Source of the DNA: Candidatus Rifleibacteriota bacterium
Lineage (GTDB): Bacteria; Muiribacteriota; Ozemobacteria; Ozemobacterales; Ozemobacteraceae
Length of the DNA stretch: 64,000 nucleotides
Assembly (NCBI GenBank): GCA_905236675.1
Contig: CAJOND010000015.1
Location: 1-64,000, forward strand
Reading direction: 5' to 3'
The notes under the pieces are model-generated. The model did not search any database. It saw only the letters and a list, made by a program, of their open reading frames with translations, and was not told the origin of the DNA. Positions 54,955 through 63,991 of the stretch are shown piece by piece. The translations under genes were made by a program, and so were the position numbers. Within the stretch, counting starts at the first letter, position 1, and the number at the start of each line of letters is the position of its first letter.

Positions 54955-55256
54955 AACTACTCACTTAGCAAAACCACACCACTATGTAGCTTGGTTTTTT
55001 CTTTTATTTCTATTACCTAAATTCATAGTTTTTTTTGATGTACATAATACTCAAATCTAATGATTCATGGTTTATCAAAATTAATGGAACCTTAACAATC
55101 GACAATTTTTTTATCCTAAATCAGTATATCTTAAGTGGGGGTCACAAAGCAATAGGAACCGTTTAAAAGGCTCTAGGGTATACCCTAGACTTGATAAAGT
55201 TGTTGACTTTATCAAGTCTTAATATTCTTTAAATGTAAAAGGGAAAAACTCAAAAT
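54955..55256. promoter_or_regulatory. Leader with tandem hairpins before large GTPase
   Basis: About 300 nt. A weak terminator-like hairpin (AAAACCA...TGGTTTTTT, 54973-55003) ends the previous unit. Near the next gene are two abutting perfect palindromes: TCTAGGGTATACCCTAGA (55172-55189), and GACTTGATAAAGT-TGTTG-ACTTTATCAAGTC (55188-55218). Neither has a T run, so operator or leader structure is more likely than termination. Confidence 0.6.
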
Positions 55257-57620
55257 ATGGTTGCTAGTACAGCGGTTGAAGAAAAGATTAATCAGATTAT
55301 TAACAAACGAAGGCAAATGAGACCTACGATTCAAAATAGGTTGAATAAGCTTTACTCGCTAAATAACGATATAAAAGGCTTGTATGACATATTAGATAAA
55401 ATTATAAACAATAATGATTTAGATAATGAATTCAAAGAAAAATGTAAACTAATTCTTTCAAATAATCTTAATATGTCTTTTACAGAAAGTATAGTTGCAT
55501 TAGAACATATCAAGGGAAGATTTGAACGTGAAAGTATTAATATTGGCGTTACAGGTCATTCTCAAGTAGGTAAAAGTACTCTTTTACAGAAGATATCTGG
55601 TTTAGGGAATGAACAGATTCCCTCTGGAGATGGCAAACCTACTACTGCTGCAAGAAGTAGAATTTTTAACGTTTTAAGTAAAGAGCAGGAAGGAGCAACC
55701 ATTACTTTCTACTCTGAATCTGAATTTATAAAGATTGTTCTAACTCCATATTTCAATCAATTACAGCCATTTTTTAATGAAATAAATAAAAATAATTCAA
55801 ATAAACTGCGTTGTCCTGTTTCTGTAAATGAATTTTTAAATATGAAGCTCCCTGTTGATTTGGTCAATAGTTATTTTGAAAGGGCTAGCGATTCTTTTAA
55901 AAATGTTGAATCTGATGGAAAAAGGACTAATGCTAATGATGAAGCAGTTTTAAAGCGATTGTGGGAAATGCAGCATGATTCAGAAACTTGGAAACCTTTG
56001 CTTAATCAATATAATAAGAGAATTACTTTAAATGAAATTAAAAAATATATTGCTTATCCAACAGATGAAGAAATTGAAAATTCAAAAAATCTAGGTAAAA
56101 GTATTGAAAGAGCATATTTGGCTGTTAAAGATGTTGAAATAAACTGTTGCTTTAAAAATGCTAACGTTCAGCATCTTGGTATTTTTGACCTTCCTGGTCT
56201 TGGTGAAATTATTCCGCAAGAATCTATGTTCTGTATTATGCAATATAGCACTGAGCTTGATTTGACAGTTTTGATAACTAGACCGACAACAGCATATAAA
56301 TCTTTTACAGACCACGATTCAAAGGCTTTAGCAAATGCTAACGACGTAAGAAAACCTGTTAAAAATGCAGAAGATTTCACTGTTATTGTAATTAACAAAG
56401 ATTCTTCAAATGGCATTAACGATAGCGATATAGATAGCCTTAAAAAGGAAATAAACAATTATTTCGGTTCAAGCCGTTATAATATTTTCACTGGAGATAT
56501 ACGTAATCCAGAGGATTTACAATCAATATTAGACAATATTCTTAATCATCTTGCAGCAAGATTGGAGCAGATGGATAAGGATTATTTGGAAGAAGCTGTT
56601 TCTAAGGCAAACAAGCTTTGCAAAGACTGTGAAAAAGTTAGAAATCTCTTTATTGAAATCATCAGAAAATATAATACAACCGTTCCTAATGCTCAGATTT
56701 TTAATAAAGCGAGAAGCATTAAGCAAAATTTGGCAAAATCCTTTGATGCTTTAAGAAAGCAATATAAAAAGTATTCTGAAGAAGGAAGAAACGAAGAAGA
56801 ATTGTCTTTAAAAACAGATATAGAAAATATTTGTGAAGATAATGATAATTGGGCTGAAAATGGTTTAGGGAAGGGGAGTCCAAACGAATGGGTTCATTAT
56901 GCGGAAAATACCATCGCAGGTGACCGTGGTATTGGTGGTTTAATAGATTTTGAATTTAACCGTATGAGAACAAGACTGAGCAAGTGCTGGTCTAAAATTG
57001 ATTTGCGTTTAACCAAGAAAATTCAGCAATTATATTTTGATATTTCTAATATTATTCGTGAAAATACTGGTGATTTGGTTCAAGAAGAGAATGGCAAAGA
57101 GTATTTAGTAAAATTCTTAGATGCTTGTGAACATCTTGATTTAGAGCAGACTGGTGATAAGGAAAAATGTGAAATTATATCAGAAGCTTTAATGGAATTA
57201 TTAAAGCTAAATATTCAATATAGAAGTCTGTTTAATGAATCTGCTAGAAATGAATTAGACGGTTTAGATGTATATAATGTTACTAATGAGTATTTGCCTG
57301 AAATAGCAAAAAGCAGTGGTAATCTCGAGCTTTGTTTCAAGAGGTTAAAAAACATATTTATTGCAAAAAATAATGCAATAAAAGACGGTCTCGAAGAAGA
57401 AGCTTATAATGCAGATTGGATATTATACAACGCTCTAGTTTATTTTATTGATTTAACTATGTATTCAGAAACTGCTGAAGATGAATTTACTAATCTTTGT
57501 TTTTCTTACCCCGATTTAATATTTGCTAACCCGGCTAATAAGCTTATGACAACAGCTGTTTCAGAATTAAAAGAAGGGGAAAAGAAACTTCGTGAAGTAA
57601 AAAAGGCTTTAGAAAATTGA
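55257..57620 (+). CDS. Dynamin-like large GTPase
   Basis: A 787-residue protein. N-terminal helical stretch (about 1-90), GTPase core with G1 GHSQVGKST (about residue 99), G3 DLPGLGE (about 310) and G4 VINKDSS (about 379). The G1-to-G3 gap is unusually long (about 210 residues), with an insertion containing polar helices. The C-terminal 350 residues are helical and charged, like the stalk of dynamin-like or septation proteins, but no membrane segment is visible. It is the second GTPase in the island and lies 10 nt before the third. Family membership is by G motifs; oligomerising membrane- or filament-linked function is inferred. Confidence 0.8.
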   Translation: MVASTAVEEKINQIINKRRQMRPTIQNRLNKLYSLNNDIKGLYDILDKIINNNDLDNEFKEKCKLILSNNLNMSFTESIVALEHIKGRFERESINIGVTGHSQVGKSTLLQKISGLGNEQIPSGDGKPTTAARSRIFNVLSKEQEGATITFYSESEFIKIVLTPYFNQLQPFFNEINKNNSNKLRCPVSVNEFLNMKLPVDLVNSYFERASDSFKNVESDGKRTNANDEAVLKRLWEMQHDSETWKPLLNQYNKRITLNEIKKYIAYPTDEEIENSKNLGKSIERAYLAVKDVEINCCFKNANVQHLGIFDLPGLGEIIPQESMFCIMQYSTELDLTVLITRPTTAYKSFTDHDSKALANANDVRKPVKNAEDFTVIVINKDSSNGINDSDIDSLKKEINNYFGSSRYNIFTGDIRNPEDLQSILDNILNHLAARLEQMDKDYLEEAVSKANKLCKDCEKVRNLFIEIIRKYNTTVPNAQIFNKARSIKQNLAKSFDALRKQYKKYSEEGRNEEELSLKTDIENICEDNDNWAENGLGKGSPNEWVHYAENTIAGDRGIGGLIDFEFNRMRTRLSKCWSKIDLRLTKKIQQLYFDISNIIRENTGDLVQEENGKEYLVKFLDACEHLDLEQTGDKEKCEIISEALMELLKLNIQYRSLFNESARNELDGLDVYNVTNEYLPEIAKSSGNLELCFKRLKNIFIAKNNAIKDGLEEEAYNADWILYNALVYFIDLTMYSETAEDEFTNLCFSYPDLIFANPANKLMTTAVSELKEGEKKLREVKKALEN

Positions 57621-57629
57621 GGTAATAAT

Positions 57630-58709
57630 ATGATAAAACAAAAATTTACAATATTAGGTCCTAGTGGTGTTGGAAAAACAAGCCTTATGGCTACAATGTA
57701 TGATAATGTTAGAGAAATGTTTAATGGTACTTTGTTGTCGATAAGACCTTCATCTAATTCTAACCAACGTATAAATAGAGCTGTAGCGGAAATGAATGCA
57801 GCTTTAACTCCAAATGTTGAATTTGAACCTGTTTTAGGTACTTCTGAAGCTATTGAATATTCTTTTTCTGTTGGTATGAATGGAAATTATTATATAGAAT
57901 GTGCTTTTAAAGATTTCCCTGGTGGTTGGCTCAGTGATGATATAGACAAATTCGAAAATGAGATACAGCCTTGGCTGAATGAAAGTCAAATTCTGGTTCT
58001 TCCGGTAGACGCTTCTTTGGTTATGCAATATAACAAGAAAGATAAGAAGCAAAGAGAGGCTGTGATTAATTTTTGTGAAATTCCCCAACTTGAAAGAATT
58101 ATAGGCGATTGGGCAAAAATAAGAAAAGCAAACTATAGCTTTGCACGTATTTTTGTAGTTCCTTTACGCTGTGAAACTTATATTAATGATTATAATAAAA
58201 GTCAATTAATGTACTCGCAAATCAGTGACATTTATGAACCTGTTTTCAAGTCGTTGAATAACAATATGGACTCTTTTGATATTTATTATTGTCCTGTGGA
58301 TACTTATGGATGTGTAAAATTCTTGAAATGCAAATGGGAAAAAAATGCTATAGGTGGTCTATCTTATAGACCTACTTTTGTTTGTGATTCTACGGATAAT
58401 CCAAAACGTATTCCAAGAGGTGCAGATGAAATTTTTGCCTATATGCTTGGAATATTTGCGGGAATTCAATATAATGATACCTTAAATCAGTATTCTACTA
58501 TAAAAAATGAAAATGATTGGACACTATTTTTTGCTGATCTTTTACCATCATGGGTTGCTCCAGATAGTTGGAAAAAAATCCAACGTGAAAGAGATGCTTT
58601 ATTAGAAGAATTAAAAGCTTTTGGAACAAATGGACAAAACTTTTTGTTAGAAATTGTGAAACTTTTAGATAATAGGACTGTAAAAAGACTTAAAAGATTG
58701 CAAATATGA
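57630..58709 (+). CDS. Small-GTPase-like protein of NTPase conflict operons
   Basis: A 359-residue protein starting with a P-loop: FTILGPSGVGKTSLMATMYD (G1 at residues 7-16), G3-like KDFPGGWL (about 94), then LVLPVDASLVMQYN and FARIFVVPLRCETY. The pattern resembles the double-GTPase-type (DO-GTPase/Rab-like) proteins described in predicted NTP-dependent conflict systems, normally paired with a GTPase-associated protein. It follows the dynamin-like gene by 10 nt (GAGGT ribosome site) and overlaps the next gene by 4 nt (ATGA). Assignment to that family is from memory of its consensus. Confidence 0.7.
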   Translation: MIKQKFTILGPSGVGKTSLMATMYDNVREMFNGTLLSIRPSSNSNQRINRAVAEMNAALTPNVEFEPVLGTSEAIEYSFSVGMNGNYYIECAFKDFPGGWLSDDIDKFENEIQPWLNESQILVLPVDASLVMQYNKKDKKQREAVINFCEIPQLERIIGDWAKIRKANYSFARIFVVPLRCETYINDYNKSQLMYSQISDIYEPVFKSLNNNMDSFDIYYCPVDTYGCVKFLKCKWEKNAIGGLSYRPTFVCDSTDNPKRIPRGADEIFAYMLGIFAGIQYNDTLNQYSTIKNENDWTLFFADLLPSWVAPDSWKKIQRERDALLEELKAFGTNGQNFLLEIVKLLDNRTVKRLKRLQI

Positions 58710-59983
58710 ATTTTTACTTAAAAACAAGAAGTACTGATGTAGATTATAATTGGATAAATATCAATTCTAATTCTAGGCAATCAGAACCTATATATAACTT
58801 ATCTGATTCAGAATTTCAGAAAAAAGTTTCTGATTTTGAAAAAATTTCTTTTTGGGCTGAATCTTCTCTAAATAAAAAATTATTCTTATGTTTTTGTGGT
58901 ATTCCAACAAATAGAAAAGATAAGTTTAATAGACCTATTAGAGCAGATATTGTTGTAGAAACTCAAAAAGAAAAAAATCAAAATAATGAAAAATTATTAA
59001 ATATAATTAAAACTTTTATAGATTTAATAAGAAATGATACAAAAGAAACTTTACCTGATATTATTAGAAACAATTTTCTTAGTGATTTAATTAATAAATC
59101 ACTAAGAAAGGAAGATATTGACGCTTATTTCTTATTGACAAAAGAAATTAAAAAATTAAATAAAATTAATCCTAGTGATAAAAGAATTGGTGAGTATAAA
59201 GAAAAGCTAAGTAAAATAAATATTACGATTTCAGAAGAAGATTTCCTAACTAGTGCTGAATATAAAGATAATAAACTTAATAATTATTCTGCATTAGATA
59301 ATCATAGTCATTACTTTGGTGATATTACTGACGACAAGTCATATTATCAATTCTTAAAATCAATAGAAGAAATGCTTTTTGGAACTAAGAATTACAAAAT
59401 AGTAGCTATATGTAATAATAAATCAGATAAAAATGAATTGGCAGATATTTTAAAGCTAGAGAAAGAGCAAAGTGTATTGTTAGGTAAGTTTGATAACTTC
59501 AATCATAATGGAATGATTCCTGTAGAGATTGAAGCAAAAAAAAAATCATGTGGTTACCCAGGAAAAGACGTCAAAACGGTACAAGATACAAAGTTATGTT
59601 CTAAGCCTAGTAATCGCAATAGCGGAGTTCAACCTTCTATATCACTCGGACAACCCATTGATAGTGATTTTTCTAACTATTGTAATATTAATCCTATTAA
59701 TGGTAATACGCAAAAGATAGAGGATAACAATGATTCTTTTGATTCAATTAAAGAAGGAATTACTAATAAATTAGAAGGTATTATAGATAAGGTAAAAGGA
59801 AATGGATTTATAAAACCTGGATATAAACTTTATGATAAAATTTCTGGCAAAGTGCAACGAAATTTTTCTAAAAATAAAGTATCTTCAAATAAAGAAAATA
59901 TAGGACAAGACATCAAAGGATCTGACGAATCAATTTTAAACACAAATCAAGACCCAGCACCAAATCAAGACGATGAATCTTAA
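58706..59983 (+). CDS. GTPase-partner protein with A10 slippery tract
   Basis: A 425-residue protein overlapping the small-GTPase-like gene. The N-terminal half contains LFLCFCGIPTNRKDKFNRPI, similar in shape to the start of GTPase-associated proteins that read 'DKxGRPI'. The middle is helical (IRNDTKETLPDIIRNNF). At codons 277-280 an A10 run (59536-59545) encodes three lysines. In the annotated frame the C-terminus is hydrophilic and Asp/Asn/Ser rich. If one A is lost in transcript or gene, the frame reads SYVLSLVIAIAEFNLLY and IVIFLTIVILILLMVI and stops at 59720, giving two membrane helices. Confidence 0.7.
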   Translation: MNFYLKTRSTDVDYNWININSNSRQSEPIYNLSDSEFQKKVSDFEKISFWAESSLNKKLFLCFCGIPTNRKDKFNRPIRADIVVETQKEKNQNNEKLLNIIKTFIDLIRNDTKETLPDIIRNNFLSDLINKSLRKEDIDAYFLLTKEIKKLNKINPSDKRIGEYKEKLSKINITISEEDFLTSAEYKDNKLNNYSALDNHSHYFGDITDDKSYYQFLKSIEEMLFGTKNYKIVAICNNKSDKNELADILKLEKEQSVLLGKFDNFNHNGMIPVEIEAKKKSCGYPGKDVKTVQDTKLCSKPSNRNSGVQPSISLGQPIDSDFSNYCNINPINGNTQKIEDNNDSFDSIKEGITNKLEGIIDKVKGNGFIKPGYKLYDKISGKVQRNFSKNKVSSNKENIGQDIKGSDESILNTNQDPAPNQDDES

Positions 59984-60004
59984 TTAAATATTTATAAGTT
60001 CATC

Positions 60005-60048
60005 AGCCGCAAAAATATTTTTTAATAAAACTTTTGCAGCTTTTTTTT
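60005..60048 (+). terminator. Terminator after GTPase operon
   Basis: GCAAAA / TTTTGC with flanking AGC/GCT and a T8 run. The same TTTGCAGCTTTTTTTT sequence with downstream TGAACGAAAA recurs at 63837-63896. Confidence 0.7.
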
Positions 60049-60662
60049 GATGATAATTTTTAGAATATGTGTAAAATGAAATTGAACGAAAACAAAGTTA
60101 GCTACTTTTTATAATTAAAGTTTTTATAAAATTACATTATGTCTTAAACTATCTATAAATCAGAATATTAATTCTGCATCTAAATTATTTTGTCGTAGTT
60201 ATTGTAATTGGTTTTTGTTGTTTTTATTGTATTTAATTGACTTTGTAGGCATATCAAAAACAATATTGGCTTACAAATATTCGAATTATCAATAACTACA
60301 ACAATTACTAACAACAATAACTACTTTTCTTTAGCTAACAAATAATGACTTAGCAAATAAAAATCATATTTTACTGATATATAAATATTTAAAATTTTTT
60401 AACCAAAGATGATTTGTATTGCTGAAATACTTCCTTATTTTGTTTTGCCAAAAATTTGGAAATTTATCAGCTCTTTGACAACCCAATCAAAATCAAAAAA
60501 AGAGGGGAAATCCTCTTTTCCTGCTTCTGGTAGCAGTTTTTTCGGAGAACAAAAGACTTTTTTGCGTAAGCTGCTAAGCGGTGTATCGCTTTTTTCCATT
60601 TAAACAAAGGAAATAAAAAGATTTAAGAAAATAAAATATTAAGTCTTTTCTAGGAGGAAATT
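60049..60662. repeat. Long spacer with repeats and hairpins
   Basis: About 610 nt. It includes a GTAGTTATTGTAATTGGTTTT element (60195-60235) with an inverse CAATAACTACAACAATTAC arm (60288-60326). Further hairpins with T runs are AAAAAAGAGG/CCTCTTTT (60496-60519) and AAGCG/CGCTT plus T6 (60576-60595), possibly ends of a small RNA or attenuators in the leader of 60663. A 64-codon frame at 60409 overlaps these hairpins and is not convincing. Confidence 0.5.
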
Positions 60663-60869
60663 ATGGATGAATACACTCTTCTTTTATCTTTGATAAAACG
60701 TTTATCTAAATCAGATGCTTTTTCTAAGGAAATATTAAGCAAGCTTTCTCTAGAATTAGAAGAAGCTTCCAATGATGGAAGGCTAGATACTGAAATGAAT
60801 TATGATGTTGAAGAGCTAATGTTATGTAGTTCGGAAATATTAGAACGTGAGTTGTTCAGGGTTAGATAA
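60663..60869 (+). CDS. Small acidic helical protein
   Basis: A 68-residue protein with a very good ribosome site (AGGAGG, 6 nt before the ATG). Leu- and Glu-rich and predicted helical (LLLSLIKRLSKSDAFSKEIL, LSLELEEASNDGRL). It lies 18 nt before the PcfJ-like gene, which also has a strong ribosome site, so they are probably one operon. No family recognised. Confidence 0.75.
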   Translation: MDEYTLLLSLIKRLSKSDAFSKEILSKLSLELEEASNDGRLDTEMNYDVEELMLCSSEILERELFRVR

Positions 60870-60887
60870 TTATTAAGGAGTAAATTT

Positions 60888-62294
60888 ATGTATTTTGATA
60901 AACAAAATGTTATTGATATGTTAGTTAAAGCAAACTTGATTAATGTTTCAGACAGAAGGGAATATAGGCAATATATTCTTGGTAAAAAAGGTATATTTTC
61001 AATTCCTGACTTTTATGCAAGGTTTTTTGACTGGGCAAAAGGAAAAAGCGACAAAGAGATTTTTGATAAAGCTACTTTGTGCCAAAAATTAATGAATGAA
61101 AACGAAGCTTATGAAAAAATACTAGATGTCATATATAAACCGACTTCCCGAATTGATTTTTCTCCTCTTACAGAGGAATATGCTAAGGAAATATTAATCC
61201 GTGATTTGAACAGTAACTGGATTAGAAAATTTATCGAAGTATCTAGTAATAAAGATGAGATTATGCAAGCCTTAATTTGTTCTAGTAGTTTTGAAATCAC
61301 TGAAGATGGTTGGCATTTAAACATTAAAAATGAAGATACTGTTATTCCCACATTGGTAAATGATAGCAATTTACACATATTAATTGAGCATAAAAACGCA
61401 TCAATAGCATTTAAAAATTATCTGATGGTGAAATACCCACATTATTCTAAGTATATAAGATATATTGTAGCTTATATGAATAAAATTAATGATTTTGGAA
61501 TAAAAGGAAAAACTAAGGTTTTAGAAATATGCAATTATCCTAAACTTCATCTTTCACCAGAATTTGATAAGGAGTATTTAGACGATTCTCTAAAAGGCAA
61601 TATTATAATTAATGGGGCTGGGAAAATAGTAAGAGAACTTGCTGCTAATTTAAAGTGTTCTAAAGCAGAAGCTACCAACCTACTTTTAGACGGTAAAGCA
61701 TCGTTAGAAGACATAATTAGTTGCAATTATGAAAGATATCAATTAAGAAATCCCGATTGGCAATCTTATAAATGGTGGAACAACAAGAAAAATTCTACTG
61801 AGTGGAAAAAAATTAGAACAACTTATCTGCCAGCAGGAAGAGTAATTCATTGGAGATGGATTGATAGAGTAGACGAAATAAGAAATCACCATATCCATAA
61901 CGATAAAGAATCACCTTCAGTAGTAATGAACAGAGTATTTCAAGAAGCAGAAGAAAAACAATTTGTCAAAGAAGAACAGTTAAAAGCAAAACCAGATTTC
62001 CCTGATTGCCCATTAAAAGGGAATGAAGAGTTTAAACAGGTAAAAACTCCTCTTGAATTAAATCAAGTTGGAAAAGCTTTTAATAATTGTGCTTTTTCTT
62101 ATGAAAAAGCATTAGAACGAGGAGAGTCTTTTATTTTTACTAGTCCTGATGTTTGTGCTGAAATATGTCAGAACAATGATGGTAAATGGAGAATCCAACA
62201 ATGTTTAGGGTATCATAATTCATTAGTTCCAAAGAAAATATTTAAGCGATTTAAAAAGTGGTTTGATACTGCTGTTAAATCAGTTTCTTTTTAG
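60888..62294 (+). CDS. PcfJ-like protein
   Basis: A 468-residue protein. The C-terminal domain resembles PcfJ of conjugative plasmids and phages: LELNQVGKAFNNCAFSYEKA, LERGESFIFTS and the ending IQQCLGYHNSLVP (PcfJ consensus: L..EG..M.HCV..Y...). The N-terminal 300 residues are unrecognised and include a motif WKKIRTTYLPAGRVIHWRW and a His cluster NHHIHND. PcfJ's activity is unknown. In this window it follows a GTPase cluster and precedes an ADP-ribosylglycohydrolase, a mobile-element-type setting. Confidence 0.65.
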   Translation: MYFDKQNVIDMLVKANLINVSDRREYRQYILGKKGIFSIPDFYARFFDWAKGKSDKEIFDKATLCQKLMNENEAYEKILDVIYKPTSRIDFSPLTEEYAKEILIRDLNSNWIRKFIEVSSNKDEIMQALICSSSFEITEDGWHLNIKNEDTVIPTLVNDSNLHILIEHKNASIAFKNYLMVKYPHYSKYIRYIVAYMNKINDFGIKGKTKVLEICNYPKLHLSPEFDKEYLDDSLKGNIIINGAGKIVRELAANLKCSKAEATNLLLDGKASLEDIISCNYERYQLRNPDWQSYKWWNNKKNSTEWKKIRTTYLPAGRVIHWRWIDRVDEIRNHHIHNDKESPSVVMNRVFQEAEEKQFVKEEQLKAKPDFPDCPLKGNEEFKQVKTPLELNQVGKAFNNCAFSYEKALERGESFIFTSPDVCAEICQNNDGKWRIQQCLGYHNSLVPKKIFKRFKKWFDTAVKSVSF

Positions 62295-62579
62295 CTTAGT
62301 AATTGTTGGTTTGATAAGAAATGATATTATGATCAAATATAAAGAACAAGAATATAAAAACTTTTTGCAATTGGCTTTTTGGCATGTCATTCTAGCAAGA
62401 GGCGTTTTCGAAGCAATTTGTGACTCTATTGTCTAGGCTGACTATATCGAATGGGAAGGCGAAGAAAATTATTTCGGAAAGGTCATTTCTCAAATTACCT
62501 AATTTTTATTAATATAATTTATAATATAATTAATAAAAGATAGTTTTCTAGAATAGGTTACTAAAAAGGAGTTAAAGCA
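62295..62579. other. Spacer with hairpin and coding-like debris
   Basis: 285 nt. A broken frame around 62332-62500 reads ADYIEWEGEENYFGKVISQIT with upstream stop codons; I cannot name it. A hairpin AGGTcATTT-CTC-AAATtACCT (62480-62500) followed by T's may be a terminator and is a copy of the motif at 52537 and 63922. Confidence 0.45.
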
Positions 62580-63374
62580 ATGTTAGGTGCAATATTAGGT
62601 GATATAGTAGGTTCTAGATGGGAATTCTGTTCTCAAAAAAGAAAAGATTTTACTTTCCTTTCTCATAACAATCATGTTACTGATGACAGTTTAATGACTT
62701 TGGCGATTGCAAAATCTTTTTTAGAATGTGAAAAAGACTATTCTGACTTAAGCCAGCTGGTTGTAAAAAATATGCAATACATAGGAAGAGAATATCCTGG
62801 AGGTGGATACGGTCTTAAATTTAAAATCTGGTTAAGCGAAGAAGAACCTAAACCTTATTATAGTTTTGGAAATGGCTCTGCGATGCGCGTAAGTCCATGT
62901 GGCATAGTAGCTAAATCTATTGATGAAGCAAAGATTTTTTCCCAAAAAGTAACTGAAGTCACTCATAATCACCCAGAAGGTTTAAAAGGAGCAGAAGCAA
63001 CCGCTGTAGCAATATTCCTTGCAAAAATAGGTAAAAGCCAGCTTGAAATAAAAGATTATATTAATGAAAATTATTATCTAATGAATTTTACTATTGATGG
63101 CATCAGAGATAAATACCGCTTTAATGAAATTTGTCAGGATACGGTTCCTCAGGCAATAATGTCTTTCGTTGAAGCAAAAGACTTTGAAGATACTTTAAGA
63201 AACGCTGTATCTCTTGGTGGTGATGCTGACACTTTGGCAGCTATTGCTGGAAGTATTGCCGAATACCATTTCGGTATTCCCGAAGATTTAAGAAATCAGG
63301 CGATTAAATACTTACCGGCAGAACTATTGAAGATTCTGAACGATTTTGAAAGTAAATATGGATATAAGGTTTAA
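62580..63374 (+). CDS. ADP-ribosylglycohydrolase family protein
   Basis: A 264-residue DraG/ARH-type enzyme. Metal-binding signatures are intact: LGAILGDIVGSRWE at the N-terminus, VTDDSLMTLAIAKS (TDDT-type), GNGSAMRVSPCG, and the C-terminal SLGGDADTLAAIAGSIAE. These hydrolyse ADP-ribose from proteins (or nucleic acid, in some relatives), reversing ADP-ribosylation. The ribosome site AAGGAG is strong. No ADP-ribosyltransferase is visible nearby. Confidence 0.93.
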   Translation: MLGAILGDIVGSRWEFCSQKRKDFTFLSHNNHVTDDSLMTLAIAKSFLECEKDYSDLSQLVVKNMQYIGREYPGGGYGLKFKIWLSEEEPKPYYSFGNGSAMRVSPCGIVAKSIDEAKIFSQKVTEVTHNHPEGLKGAEATAVAIFLAKIGKSQLEIKDYINENYYLMNFTIDGIRDKYRFNEICQDTVPQAIMSFVEAKDFEDTLRNAVSLGGDADTLAAIAGSIAEYHFGIPEDLRNQAIKYLPAELLKILNDFESKYGYKV

Positions 63375-63963
63375 AATATGCGACAAAAAATGGAGATTTA
63401 AAATAATAAACTAGCAAACAACTAATTACAACAAAAATAGGGAATGTTTATGAAAAAAGTAAATAAAATAAATGATTTTTATTTCCTCTTATAAGCTAGA
63501 ATAATCCCTCTTAGCTCTCTTCTATAATCTCTCTTGATTTAGTTATAGTTGTTATGATTGGTTTTAGGTTTTATTGGTTAATTTAAGTTTAACGGTATCA
63601 TTCTTTCTTCGCTCTGTCGCTCTAAGCTCTGTTGCTCTAAAATCTCAATTCTCAATTTGCTAAAAGTTTTCAACTCTCAATTCTTGTATCTCAAGTTATG
63701 GTCTTATTTCTCGATTCTCAATTCACAATATCCCTACACCCTTCACCCTAATCTCTCATCTCTTTGGCTTTTGTCAGGCTTGCAGCTTACAGTTTTTATC
63801 TTATGTCTCCAATTTTGGTCTTATATCTTCCCCCTGTTTGCAGCTTTTTTTTTGATGATATTAAAAAATATATTCATATAATTAATTTGAACGAAAAATA
63901 TATTAGAGACTTAAATAAAATAAGTCATTTCTGAAATGACCTTTTGAACTTAATAATGGTTAC
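63375..63963. repeat. Repeat-filled end region
   Basis: Nearly 600 nt without a convincing gene. It contains TAGTTGTTATGATTGGTTTTAG (63544 onwards), pyrimidine tracts of CTCTCAATTCTC type (63497-63535 and 63605-63770), the TTTGCAGCTTTTTTTTT leader repeat (63837-63896) and the hairpin AAGTCATTT-CTG-AAATGACCTT (63922-63943). Confidence 0.6.
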
Positions 63964-63991
63964 TTTTAACTCATGAAATAGTGAGTTAAAA
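63964..63991. terminator. Terminator-like hairpin at window end
   Basis: TTTTAACTCA / TGAGTTAAAA with A/T runs, loop of 8 nt. Confidence 0.5.

Noticed and set aside
60409..60603. 64-codon frame before the small acidic gene
   Set aside because: It spans two terminator-like hairpins and lacks a ribosome site; more likely leader or small RNA.
62332..62500. Possible gene remnant (ADYIEWEGEENYFGKV)
   Set aside because: Coding-like look, but multiple stops and no recognisable family, so not called as a pseudogene.
63657..63881. 74-codon frame near the end
   Set aside because: It lies entirely within degenerate pyrimidine repeats and has no ribosome site.
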